The notes beneath the pieces were generated by a model. It was not told the origin of the DNA. It made no database searches and saw nothing but the letters and a program-made list of their open reading frames with translations. Shown piece by piece: positions 42,012 through 50,479 of a DNA stretch of 64,000 bases. The stretch's first letter is position 1. Every line of letters begins with the position of its first letter. Source of the DNA: Polaribacter marinus (lineage in GTDB: Bacteria > Bacteroidota > Bacteroidia > Flavobacteriales > Flavobacteriaceae); contig NZ_JAKQYM010000002.1 of assembly GCF_022662535.1 (NCBI RefSeq), positions 352,032 through 416,031 of the forward strand, written 5' to 3'. Made by a program: the position numbers and the translations under genes.

Positions 42012-42834
42012 ATGCGATTATATAGATTTAGTTTGATATTGATAACTTGTTTGTCATTTGGACAAACAATACCCAAGAAAATAAGTGAAACGGATTTTTC
42101 TATTGGAAAATCAATAGCAATTGAATCGACTATATTAAAAGAAACGAGAGATTTAAATATTTATTTGCCTTTAAGTTATACTACTGATAGTTTAAAGACT
42201 TATCCTGTTATTTATTTGTTAGATGGTTCTAAGGATGAGGATTTTATACACATTTCTGGAATTGTTCAATTTGGTTCTTTTTCTTGGATAAATATGGTTC
42301 CAATCTATTGTTATTGGAATTGGAAATGTAGATAGAAAAAGAGATTTTACCTCCCCTTCTCTAAACAAATTAGATCAAAAAGAATTTCCTACTTCTGGGA
42401 AATCCGAAAAATTTATACAATTTTTAGAAACAGAAGTTTTACCTTTTGTTGAAGCAACATACAGAACAAATACAACTAAAACTATTATTGGACAGTCTTT
42501 AGGGGGATTGTTAACTACTGAAATTTTATTAACTAAGCCAACACTTTTTGATAATTATATTATTGTAAGCCCTAGTTTATGGTGGAATGATGAAAAGCTA
42601 TTAAAGGTACAACCTTGTTCTTTTGACTCAAATACCTCTATTTATATAGCTGTAGGAAAAGAAGGAGAAGTGATGGAAAGAACTGCTAAAGAATTGTACA
42701 ATAAATTAAAGTTAAATAAAAAAGAACATGTAAAATTGTTTTATGAATTTTTAGAAAATAAAACACATGGAGATGCATTACATAATGCTGTTTATAATGC
42801 ACTAGATGCTATATTTAAAGTAGAAAAGAAATAA
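42012..42834 (+). pseudogene. Frameshifted alpha/beta-hydrolase (Fes/esterase D-type) gene
   Basis: Two overlapping frames form one esterase. The first (42012-42335) has a signal peptide and LNIYLPLSYTTDSLKTYPV, then IYLLDGSKDEDF. The second resumes in another frame at about 42304 with SIVIGIGNVDRKRDFTSPSL and continues to 42834. It includes the nucleophile motif GQSLGGLL and a late His (KTHGDALHNAV). One base appears to be missing around 42303. It is either a true pseudogene or an assembly error. The same fold, intact, occurs at 46695-47843. The sensor-kinase pseudogene next door favours real decay. Confidence 0.82.
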
Positions 42835-42987
42835 ATAAAAACTAAACTTAAAACAGGTATTATCATCTTTAAGTTCAGACATTATTTGTAATTATTTAAC
42901 TTATAAAATCTAAAATTATAAAATAGTATTATAACTTTAAATAATACTATTTATCTATTTAATAAACAGTGTTTTATGTATGTAATC

Positions 42988-43995
42988 TTATTTACTTAAC
43001 TCTTTCATAATTTCTGAAAATAGTTTAAATGATTGTATTCTATCTTTACCATCATAAATATTAGTTACAGCAATTAATTCATTGACTTGTGTTTGTTTTA
43101 TAAATTCTTTTAGCTGTGCCTTAACTGTAGCTTTACTACCTATAAAAGAATATTTTAGCATTTGATGCACTTGAGGGTTTTGTAAGTTTTCTTTTAGTTC
43201 ATGTGTCATTGCTATAGGAGGTTGTACAAAATCTCTTTTTCCTGTAAATATTCCTAAAATCATACGAATTAAAGAAGTTGATAAATTTTGTGCTTCTTCA
43301 TCTGTTTTAGCTAAAATTACATTTATACCTGCCATTACATAAGGTTCTTGTAAATGTTTTGATGGTTGAAATTCTTTGCGATAAATTTCTATAGCATCCC
43401 ATAAATATGTGGTTGCAAAGTGACTTGCAAAAGCATAAGGCAATCCTTTTTTTGCTGCTAAATGTGCACTATCTGTACTGGAACCTAAAATATAAATAGG
43501 CACTTCTACTCCTTCTGCTACGGTAGCACGTACTTTTGAGTTTGTATTTTCTATAGAAAAGTATTGTTGTATTTTTTGTAATTCATTAGGAAACAATTGT
43601 GCGGCTTGCATAAAATCTGAACGAATGGCTTGGGCAGTTTCTCTGTCGGTCCCTGGTGCTCTTCCTAAACCTAAATCTATACGATTAGGATATAAAGTTG
43701 CTAAGGTACCAAACTGTTCGGCAATAATTAAAGGAGAATGGTTTGGTAACATAATTCCCCCCGAACCAATACGAAGCGTAGTTGTACCTGCAGCTACATA
43801 TCCCATTAATACAGTAGTTGCACTACTACCAATGTTGGTAGAGTTATGATGTTCTGCCAACCAATAGCGAGTATACCCATAAGCTTCGGCGTGTTGTGCT
43901 AAATTAAGAGCATTTTTATACGTTTGTTTTAGTGTATGATTTTTAGAAACTAAAGCAAGATCTAATATTGAATATTGTGTATGTGCTGTTTTCAT
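42988..43995 (-). CDS. LLM class flavin-dependent oxidoreductase
   Basis: A 335-residue luciferase-like monooxygenase of the MsnO8/YhbW group. Recognisable are YTRYWLAEHHNSTNIGSSAT (about residues 39-58), RIGSGGIMLPNHSPLIIAEQ (about 76-95) and RIDLGLGRAPGTD (about 105-117). It uses reduced flavin on an unknown substrate. No flavin reductase is adjacent. It is divergent from the outer-membrane protein gene, with 343 bp between them. Confidence 0.92.
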   Translation of the reverse strand: MKTAHTQYSILDLALVSKNHTLKQTYKNALNLAQHAEAYGYTRYWLAEHHNSTNIGSSATTVLMGYVAAGTTTLRIGSGGIMLPNHSPLIIAEQFGTLATLYPNRIDLGLGRAPGTDRETAQAIRSDFMQAAQLFPNELQKIQQYFSIENTNSKVRATVAEGVEVPIYILGSSTDSAHLAAKKGLPYAFASHFATTYLWDAIEIYRKEFQPSKHLQEPYVMAGINVILAKTDEEAQNLSTSLIRMILGIFTGKRDFVQPPIAMTHELKENLQNPQVHQMLKYSFIGSKATVKAQLKEFIKQTQVNELIAVTNIYDGKDRIQSFKLFSEIMKELSK

Positions 43996-44209
43996 AAATG
44001 TATACTATCAATTGTAAAAATAATAAAGGTTTGATCGTTGTAATTTTATTTTGTTATTAAGTTATTTCTATATTTATAATAGTACACTTTTATCATTTTT
44101 TGTAAAACTTATTATATCTATAAAATATCAATCCTATTTTTTAAATAAATGTACATATTTTATCTTAAAAGATTTAACTTTATAGTCTCTAACTAACCTT
44201 ACTAAAAAG

Positions 44210-44217
44210 TATATTTG
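44210..44217 (+). promoter_or_regulatory. -7 box upstream of the outer-membrane barrel gene
   Basis: TATATTTG matches TAnnTTTG, 121 nt before the ATG, implying a long leader. No clear -33 box. The remainder of 43996-44338 is AT-rich without genes. Confidence 0.4.
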
Positions 44218-44338
44218 CCGTCGATTTAATTGGGGGTATTATGAATATATTTCTATGTATTAAAAAATACTACTAGGGATATTCTATCACTCTATTTTAA
44301 TCAACTTTATAAAATAAATCATTGAAAAATAATATATT

Positions 44339-45199
44339 ATGAAACATTTAATTACAGTATTTACAGTTCTCTTCATCAGTTGTATTTCTTATGCACAACT
44401 TCAAGTATCATTGAGTTCTGGATACGCATTAGGTAGTGCAGGCATGAAATTAGGAGAAAAAGTGAATCCCTTAGAAACAAAAAATAGCTATGGGAGTTAT
44501 GGTGAAGGAAGTAATGTACAGTTAAGAGGAACCTATTTTTTTAATGATTCATTTGGCTTAGATGTATCTCTTGGGTATTTAAGAGGAACAGATCAAACCG
44601 TTTCTAAAGTTACTTTAGCTTCTATGGAAGTAGATGCGGTTGCAAGAGCACGTGCTTTTGGAGCATCAGCTTCTGTAGTTTATCGATTTACAAATAATGT
44701 TTATGGACGATTTGGTGCTTTGATAAAGGTTGGAGGAAAAACAGAGGCAGTTGTGTACCAAAAATCGGTTTTTTCGCAAGCAGAAGCAGATCAAATAGGT
44801 GTACCCTTAGGCTCGTATTCTGAAACCAATTATATAGAAGATTTTCACGGTCAATTTCCTTTAGGTTTTGTAGCTGCTCTTGGTTATAAACATGAATTAA
44901 GTAGCAATTTTAGTATTTTTGTTGAAGCAGAATATTATGGAATTAGTTTAAAAAGAAAAGACTCTGAACTTTCTGAATTTAATACCGATGTTGTTTTACC
45001 CAATGGAAATGTAGCAGTAAGTGGCTTGTACTCTTTAAACAATTTACCTGTAGGTGTTTATAAGAAAACCACATATGTAGATGATTTGCCAAATAGTAAT
45101 ACAGATGGTTCTATCAAATTAGCTGAAAAAGTACCTTATTCTTCTTTCGGAATTAATTTTGGAATCACCTATCATTTTAAAAATTTAGGTAAAAAATAA
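44339..45199 (+). CDS. Outer-membrane beta-barrel protein
   Basis: A 286-residue protein with a signal peptide (ends CISYAQ near residue 20) and alternating amphipathic strands throughout. It ends in the strand FGINFGITYHFKNLGKK. Repeated G-Y-x-hydrophobic strand ends (SLGYLRGTDQ, AALGYKHELSSNF, VEAEYYGISL) fit an eight- to ten-stranded porin or OmpW/OmpA-like barrel. No peptidoglycan-binding domain. Function unknown. Confidence 0.82.
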   Translation: MKHLITVFTVLFISCISYAQLQVSLSSGYALGSAGMKLGEKVNPLETKNSYGSYGEGSNVQLRGTYFFNDSFGLDVSLGYLRGTDQTVSKVTLASMEVDAVARARAFGASASVVYRFTNNVYGRFGALIKVGGKTEAVVYQKSVFSQAEADQIGVPLGSYSETNYIEDFHGQFPLGFVAALGYKHELSSNFSIFVEAEYYGISLKRKDSELSEFNTDVVLPNGNVAVSGLYSLNNLPVGVYKKTTYVDDLPNSNTDGSIKLAEKVPYSSFGINFGITYHFKNLGKK

Positions 45200-45325
45200 T
45201 TATTAGAAATAAGCGTACAAATTTTCTTTTCTAAAAAATACATGTAGATTTATCTTATCTAGTTGTATGCCGTTTTAATTGTACATTTGCGCACATTTTT
45301 ATCCCATAATCATAGCTATATTACT

Positions 45326-45937
45326 ATGCCTTTTAAAAAATTACACCCACATCTTAAAGAGCGGTTAACCTCTCTAGAAATTAACATTCCTACCCCTTTT
45401 CAAAGTAAAAGTATTCCTGTTATTAAAAGTGGTACCAACGTATTTTGTACTGCCCCAAAAGATGGAGGAAAAACAAGTACATTAGTTCTTACCACTTTAC
45501 ATAAATTAAAATGTGAAGAAGTAGGAAATGCTCCAAGGGCCATTGTTTTGGTAGCAAACAATGAAAAAGCATTAGAAACCAATGATGCCTTTTTACCTTA
45601 TACAAGGTTTACAGATTTACGTGTGTATTTATGTGATGAAAAATCACATATTGATGTTCTTAAATCTGAAATATTTGAAGGAGTAGATATTTTAATTGGT
45701 ACACCTAAAACTGTAAACAAATTGCTGTTGTTAGAAGGATTACCTACCTCTCAATTAAAAATATTTAATATAGATGATGCTGAGTTTTTAGTAGATAATG
45801 CATCCTATACTGCATTGGTAGCTATTACACAAAGTATTCAGAAATGTCAGTTTGTGATTTATTCTGAAAAAATGCATCCTATACTAAAACGTTTTGAATC
45901 TACTTTTATGGAATACGCTAAGACCGTGACTATTTAA
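45326..45937 (+). CDS. Half-length, degenerate DEAD-box protein
   Basis: 203 residues from ATG 45326 (MPFKKLHPHLKERL). The upstream extension is not helicase-like. Only the first RecA domain is present. Motifs are recognisable but altered: Q motif PTPFQSKSIPVI, Walker A APKDGGKTSTL (GKT kept, the preceding TG lost), motif Ib GTPKTVNKLL, and NIDDAEF in place of DEAD. There is no SAT motif or helicase C domain. It is unlikely to unwind RNA and may be an RNA-binding or regulatory relative. Such short forms occur in several Flavobacteria, which argues against simple truncation. It is followed 35 nt later by the ThiE-like gene. Confidence 0.8.
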   Translation: MPFKKLHPHLKERLTSLEINIPTPFQSKSIPVIKSGTNVFCTAPKDGGKTSTLVLTTLHKLKCEEVGNAPRAIVLVANNEKALETNDAFLPYTRFTDLRVYLCDEKSHIDVLKSEIFEGVDILIGTPKTVNKLLLLEGLPTSQLKIFNIDDAEFLVDNASYTALVAITQSIQKCQFVIYSEKMHPILKRFESTFMEYAKTVTI

Positions 45938-45972
45938 TATTTTTTAATTTGCAAATACCTTTATAAAAAACA

Positions 45973-46599
45973 ATGGTTATCTCTAAACTACATTATATTT
46001 CTCTAGGAAACACACCAAAAGAGCATCTAGAAAATATTCAAAATGCCTGTTCTTATGGAGCAGAATTGGTACAGTTGTCATTAAAAGGACTAACGGAAGA
46101 GGAAGCTTTGGTATTAGCTAAAGAAGTCAGAGAAATTACGGCATATTTTCAAACAAGATTAATCATAAAAGATCATTATAAAATTGCCAAAGAGGTAAAA
46201 GCTGATGGTGTTCATTTAGGAAATGACAGTACTTGTCCTACTAAAGTAAGAACTTATTTATATACTTGGCAAATTATAGGAACAACAGCCAATACCTTAC
46301 AAGATTGTCAATTATCTATATCTAAACAAGTAGATTATATCAGTCTAGGCCCATTTAGAAGAAATGCTACAAACCATTTAGGAATAGAAGGTTATACAAG
46401 CATTCTAAATACTTTAAATACCCAAACACCCATTATAGGTTTTGGAGGTATTACTACAGCAGATGTTCCACTTATTTTAGCTTGTGGAATTTCAGGTGTT
46501 GCTGTAGCACAAGAAATCACCAATGATTTTAATCGTATTAAAACTTTTAATCAATTGCTAAAAGCTTCTGCAACAGAAGAGCAACGTCATTCATTTTAA
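45973..46599 (+). CDS. Thiamine phosphate synthase-like protein (ThiE/TenI fold)
   Basis: A 208-residue TIM-barrel protein of the ThiE family. KADGVHLGNDS (about residues 76-86), IGTTANTLQDC (about 97-107), VDYISLGPFRRNATN and the phosphate-binding IGFGGITTADVPLI (about 156-169) followed by GISGVAVAQ are typical. It could condense the thiazole and pyrimidine moieties of thiamine, or be a TenI-type paralogue, since the rest of the thi operon is absent here. It stands next to the degenerate DEAD gene. Confidence 0.88.
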   Translation: MVISKLHYISLGNTPKEHLENIQNACSYGAELVQLSLKGLTEEEALVLAKEVREITAYFQTRLIIKDHYKIAKEVKADGVHLGNDSTCPTKVRTYLYTWQIIGTTANTLQDCQLSISKQVDYISLGPFRRNATNHLGIEGYTSILNTLNTQTPIIGFGGITTADVPLILACGISGVAVAQEITNDFNRIKTFNQLLKASATEEQRHSF

Positions 46600-46694
46600 A
46601 GAAAATATATAATGCCAATGCTTAATTAAAGGCTGTTTTAAATATTAATAAGTGAAAAAAAGAAGCTCTACAATCTGTTTAAACAAGAATATTT

Positions 46695-47843
46695 TTAATA
46701 ATAACTTTCTATCTCAAACTCAAATTTAGATTGTTTTTCAGGTTTAATAGTAATAGCTTTATAAGTTCCTTTTATTTGAGCTTCAGAATTCCAATTTCCT
46801 TTTGTAATTTTAAATTGAGCTGGACTTTTAAGATTTAACTTAATTTCTCTTTCAAAATCTGAAATTCTTTCCATTTTTATTTTTTTAGGATTCCAATTCC
46901 CTAAATTATTTTGATTTCCTGTTATGTAAATAGTATCATTTTTATTTAATACTTTAATTTTTATTGTAACTTTATATTCTTCTTTACTTAATTCTTTTTC
47001 TTGTAAATCAGAAATTCTTTTAAAGTAAAAATTAAGTCCTTTATTAAGACTTGGAGGAAAAGTATTCCAATGGGTATTTTCTGGAAATTCATTAATTTGA
47101 ACTTTTAAATTATCATTCTTTAATGTTTGGTTAAAAAATTTGTATACTATATTTCTTGCTGGTTTCCATTCTTCCCAATATTTTATACCCTCATTTGCAT
47201 TACTTAAATATAAATAGGTTGTTTTATCTATTTTAGAATAATCAAAATCAACAAGCTTATTGGCTAACTTGTTATTATCGTAAGCAAAATTTGGCGAAAT
47301 AGCTATATAATTATTAAACAGATTAGGGTTTTTAATAAATGAATCTAAAATAAATGAAGCACTTAACGAATGTCCAACCGCTATTCTACTATTTAAGGTT
47401 CTATAATGAGAATCAATATATGGAATGATTTCTTTACTAACATAATTAAAGAAGTTCTCTGCATTTCCTGAGTATTTCCCGAATCTATCAATCGAATTTT
47501 TAGTTTTTAAAATTGGTAAAAGGTCGTTATTTCTTGAGTAATCAAGTTTTTCATTATAAGGAGAAGTTATACCAACTACAATAAAGGATTTGGTATTTAA
47601 AAATGAAACGATAGCGCTTGTATAATCAAAGAATTCTCTACTATGACTATCAAACACATAGATTACATTAAAAAATTCGTTTTTCCTCCAATCGTAATCA
47701 ATTGGAGTATAAACTATAATTTCTCTTTCTTGCTTTAACTTTTTGGATTGTATTTTAATATTCTCGACCCTTGCAATACTTTGTCCTAATATTATGCTTG
47801 TACAAATCATCATTAAAATAGTGGATATGCTTTTTTTGATCAT
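46695..47843 (-). CDS. Alpha/beta-hydrolase esterase with C-terminal CBM20-like domain
   Basis: A 382-residue exported protein (signal peptide ends ILGQS). Residues 25-275 are a Fes/esterase D-type hydrolase: REIIVYTPIDYDWRKNEFFN, the nucleophile motif VGHSLSASFILDSF, and a late His in FPENTHWNTFPPSL. The elbow is GHSLS rather than GxSxG. Residues 290-380 form a CBM20-like starch-binding fold (TIYITGNQNNLGNWNPKKIK, then FKITKGNWNSEA). The pairing suggests action on an esterified carbohydrate or siderophore-like ester, but the substrate is unknown. It converges with the ThiE-like gene. A frameshifted relative lies at 42012. Confidence 0.87.
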   Translation of the reverse strand: MIKKSISTILMMICTSIILGQSIARVENIKIQSKKLKQEREIIVYTPIDYDWRKNEFFNVIYVFDSHSREFFDYTSAIVSFLNTKSFIVVGITSPYNEKLDYSRNNDLLPILKTKNSIDRFGKYSGNAENFFNYVSKEIIPYIDSHYRTLNSRIAVGHSLSASFILDSFIKNPNLFNNYIAISPNFAYDNNKLANKLVDFDYSKIDKTTYLYLSNANEGIKYWEEWKPARNIVYKFFNQTLKNDNLKVQINEFPENTHWNTFPPSLNKGLNFYFKRISDLQEKELSKEEYKVTIKIKVLNKNDTIYITGNQNNLGNWNPKKIKMERISDFEREIKLNLKSPAQFKITKGNWNSEAQIKGTYKAITIKPEKQSKFEFEIESYY

Positions 47844-48024
47844 ATTTTGTTTATTAATATTGGAAGTATTAGTAATACTATTTATTAGGTGAATTTAGCA
47901 AAATTTATTCAAAAAATAATTTAGAAATATTGTGGCATTTGTTTAGAAAGAAAAACTACTTTTATTGTACCTTATTATTGAACAAGTTAATTTATATATA
48001 ATTACTAATTTAAGATTTATCATT

Positions 48025-48360
48025 ATGCAAAAAGCATCTTTACTAAATAATATTACTTATAAAGAAAACAATAAACCAACAATTACAGTTTTATTTGAAA
48101 CAGCCCATACCAAAGAAATTCGTATTGTAATGAAAGAAGGGCAGTTTATGAAAGAACATAAGGCACCTTTTCCAATCGTTATAGAAATTTTTGAAGGAGA
48201 GATAACCTTTGGTATTAATGGTGAAAAACAAGTGTTATCAAAAGGCGACATTATTTCCTTACAAGGAAATGTTCCTCATGATTTAACCTGTACTGTAGAT
48301 TGCATCATTCGTTTATCTATTTCAGTTTTAGATCATGTAGATCGTGTAAATAAGGTTTAA
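48025..48360 (+). CDS. Cupin domain protein
   Basis: 111 residues from ATG 48025 (MQKASLLNNITYKENN). The in-frame extension to 47965 is hydrophobic and not conserved in appearance. A single small cupin barrel is visible: KEGQFMKEHKAPFPIVIEIF (about residues 37-56), GEITFGINGEKQVLSKGDII and NVPHDLTCTVDC. One or two His (H41, H87 approximately) could bind metal. Such stand-alone cupins are often sensors or isomerases of unknown substrate. It is located just upstream of the TetR-led detoxification operon. Confidence 0.85.
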   Translation: MQKASLLNNITYKENNKPTITVLFETAHTKEIRIVMKEGQFMKEHKAPFPIVIEIFEGEITFGINGEKQVLSKGDIISLQGNVPHDLTCTVDCIIRLSISVLDHVDRVNKV

Positions 48361-48516
48361 ACTACTTTTTTTTATTTTAAGTATTTGTTTTAATTACATT
48401 GGTTCATAAACAATTAAGTTTTTTAATTTTAATCGCTTTTACTTTCCTACATATATATTCTCTTCCCTATCGATTTTCTTTATAATAGTAATTAAAAATC
48501 TTATCAAAAAAAAAGA

Positions 48517-48544
48517 ATGAACATTCATTTTTAACATAGCTTTG
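48517..48544 (+). promoter_or_regulatory. TetR promoter with overlapping operator
   Basis: The inverted repeat ATGAA-CA-TTCAT (48517-48528) sits directly upstream of TAGCTTTG (48537-48544), a TAnnTTTG -7 box 19 nt before the ATG. The palindrome occupies the -33/-7 spacer, so a bound dimer would block transcription. It fits autorepression by the TetR protein. Confidence 0.6.
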
Positions 48545-48563
48545 CCTCAGAATTTATGAAATC

Positions 48564-49148
48564 ATGGCAAAACTTCAAAAAAGTATCGATAAACGTAATG
48601 CACTTGTTAAGGCAACCATAGAACTGGTTAATAATAATGGATTTCATGCGACGCCTATGAGTAAAATTGCTAAAATGGCTAAGGTCTCACCAGCAACGAT
48701 TTATTTATACTTTGAAAACAAACAAGACTTAGTGAATCAAACGTATATAGATGTTAAGGCAGAATACACAAAATATGCATTTGCGAATTATGATCCTACA
48801 ATGCCCATTAAAGAAGGTTTTGAAATGATATGGAAACGCATCGCTGATTTTAAACTCAAGGAATGCGAGTATGCTATGTTTTTAGCACAGTGTGATAATA
48901 CTCCAATGATAGACGAGGAAAGCAGACAGGAAGGTATTAAGCACTTACAACCACTACTCGACCTTTGGGAACGTGGTAAAAAAGAAGGGGTTATAAAACC
49001 GATTTCTGATTATATATTATATGCTTATGCCATCAATCCGTTATCATTTTTAATGATGACTCAAAAAAGTGGGGCCTTTACATTAGATAAAACACATTTA
49101 GAAGAAGCTTATCAATCAGCTTGGAGCAGCATAAAAATGTGTAAATAA
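48564..49148 (+). CDS. TetR/AcrR family regulator
   Basis: A 194-residue regulator. The TetR HTH occupies residues 10-60 (KATIELVNNNGFHATPMSKI, then VSPATIYLYFENKQDL). The C-terminal ligand pocket is all-helical. It is the first gene of an operon: 1 nt to the NAD-binding gene, then nitroreductase, YqhD and an Hsp31-like protein. A palindrome overlaps its promoter. The likely signal is a reactive electrophile or aldehyde. Confidence 0.93.
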   Translation: MAKLQKSIDKRNALVKATIELVNNNGFHATPMSKIAKMAKVSPATIYLYFENKQDLVNQTYIDVKAEYTKYAFANYDPTMPIKEGFEMIWKRIADFKLKECEYAMFLAQCDNTPMIDEESRQEGIKHLQPLLDLWERGKKEGVIKPISDYILYAYAINPLSFLMMTQKSGAFTLDKTHLEEAYQSAWSSIKMCK

Positions 49149-49149
49149 C

Positions 49150-49815
49150 ATGAAAAAAACAGCTATTATATTAGGTGCTTCTGGTTTAACGGGGGGGTTG
49201 GTGCTTCAAAAATTAATTGAAGATGAGCGTTACGATACCATTAAATTGTTTTCGCGTTCAAAAATGGAAGGTTTGCCAAATAAAGTCAAGCATTTTATTG
49301 GTGATCTTTTAGAGCTCAATCAATTTAAAACTGACTTTACAGCCGACGAAGTGTATTGTTGTATTGGTACCACAGCGAAAAAGACTCCAGATAAAACGCT
49401 TTATAAAAAAATAGATTTCGGAATTCCGCTTGCTGCCGCAAAGCTTTCCAAAGAAAATAACATCCCTACATTTTTAGTGATCTCAGCAATGGGAGCAAAT
49501 AAAAATAGTACTGTTTTTTACAATAAGACGAAAGGAGAAATGGAACAAAAGGTCTTAGAGCAAAAGATTAAAAAAACATGGGTTTTAAGACCGTCTTTAA
49601 TTGGTGGTGAAAGAAAAGAATCTAGACGATTAGAAAAAATAGGATTAGTAATTTTCAAAGTAATTCAACCTTTTTTCTTCGGTAAATTAAAAAAATATAA
49701 AATAGTGAACGCCAAAAACATAGCACAAGCTATGATATACTTGGCAAATACAAACTATTATGCTGATGTGATTATAACTTCAGAAAACATTCATAAATTA
49801 GGAAACAACGTTTAA
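49150..49815 (+). CDS. NAD(P)H-binding short-chain oxidoreductase (atypical SDR)
   Basis: A 221-residue Rossmann protein with the dinucleotide motif ILGASGLTGGLVLQKL (about residues 7-22), DEVYCCIGTTAKKTPD, and a YNKTKGEMEQ motif (about residues 120-129), which may supply the Tyr/Lys. It resembles the HTATIP2/FMP52-like NAD(P)-binding family. It starts 1 nt after the TetR stop, in the detoxification operon. Substrate unknown. Confidence 0.87.
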   Translation: MKKTAIILGASGLTGGLVLQKLIEDERYDTIKLFSRSKMEGLPNKVKHFIGDLLELNQFKTDFTADEVYCCIGTTAKKTPDKTLYKKIDFGIPLAAAKLSKENNIPTFLVISAMGANKNSTVFYNKTKGEMEQKVLEQKIKKTWVLRPSLIGGERKESRRLEKIGLVIFKVIQPFFFGKLKKYKIVNAKNIAQAMIYLANTNYYADVIITSENIHKLGNNV

Positions 49816-49830
49816 GTATAAATTATAGAT

Positions 49831-50463
49831 ATGGAATTATTAGATAAATTAAATTGGAGGTATGCAGCCAAAGCAATGAACGGAAAAGCTGTATCAGAAG
49901 ATAAAATTACACGTATTTTAGAAGCAGCACGTTTAGCACCAACCTCAAGTGGGTTACAACCTTTTGAAATTTTTGTAATTAAAAATAAAGAAATTAAAGA
50001 AAAAATAAAACCTATAGCTTGGAATCAATCTGTAATTACAGATTGTTCACATTTACTTGTATTTGCTGCTTGGGATACTTATACAGTAGATAGAATAAAT
50101 TATATGTTTGATCTTACAAACAAAATTAGAGGTTTTGAAAATGAAGGATGGGAAAACTACCGCCAAATGTTATTAGGGATGTATCCACAAAGAGATCCAG
50201 AAGAAAACTTTAACCATGCTGCAAAACAAGCTTATATAGCTTTTGCAAATGCAATTACAGCAGCTGCTTACGAAAATGTAGATGCAACACCTTTAGAAGG
50301 ATTTGATCCTGCTGCTGTTGATGAAATCCTAGGACTAAGAGAAAAAGGATTACGCAGTGCTGTTTTATTACCAATAGGATATAGAGCAGAAGACAAAGAT
50401 TGGCTAGTAAACTTGGTAAAAGTTAGAAAGCCTATGGAAGATTTAGTAACTGTAATTGAATAA
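49831..50463 (+). CDS. Nitroreductase family NAD(P)H-dependent oxidoreductase
   Basis: A 210-residue FMN enzyme. RYAAKAMNGKAVSEDKITRI (about residues 10-29), LAPTSSGLQPFEIFVIKN (about 38-55), the central helix AFANAITAAAYENVDATPLE and the end block LRSAVLLPIGYRAEDKDWL place it in the NfsB group. It is related in layout to the nitroreductase at 39225 but clearly a separate gene. Third gene of the TetR operon. Confidence 0.92.
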   Translation: MELLDKLNWRYAAKAMNGKAVSEDKITRILEAARLAPTSSGLQPFEIFVIKNKEIKEKIKPIAWNQSVITDCSHLLVFAAWDTYTVDRINYMFDLTNKIRGFENEGWENYRQMLLGMYPQRDPEENFNHAAKQAYIAFANAITAAAYENVDATPLEGFDPAAVDEILGLREKGLRSAVLLPIGYRAEDKDWLVNLVKVRKPMEDLVTVIE

Positions 50464-50479
50464 TTAAGAATAAAAAAAA

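Noticed and set aside
42844..42874. Hairpin aacttaaa / tttaagtt after the esterase
   Set aside because: The stem is short and AT-only with no T-run, too weak to call a terminator.
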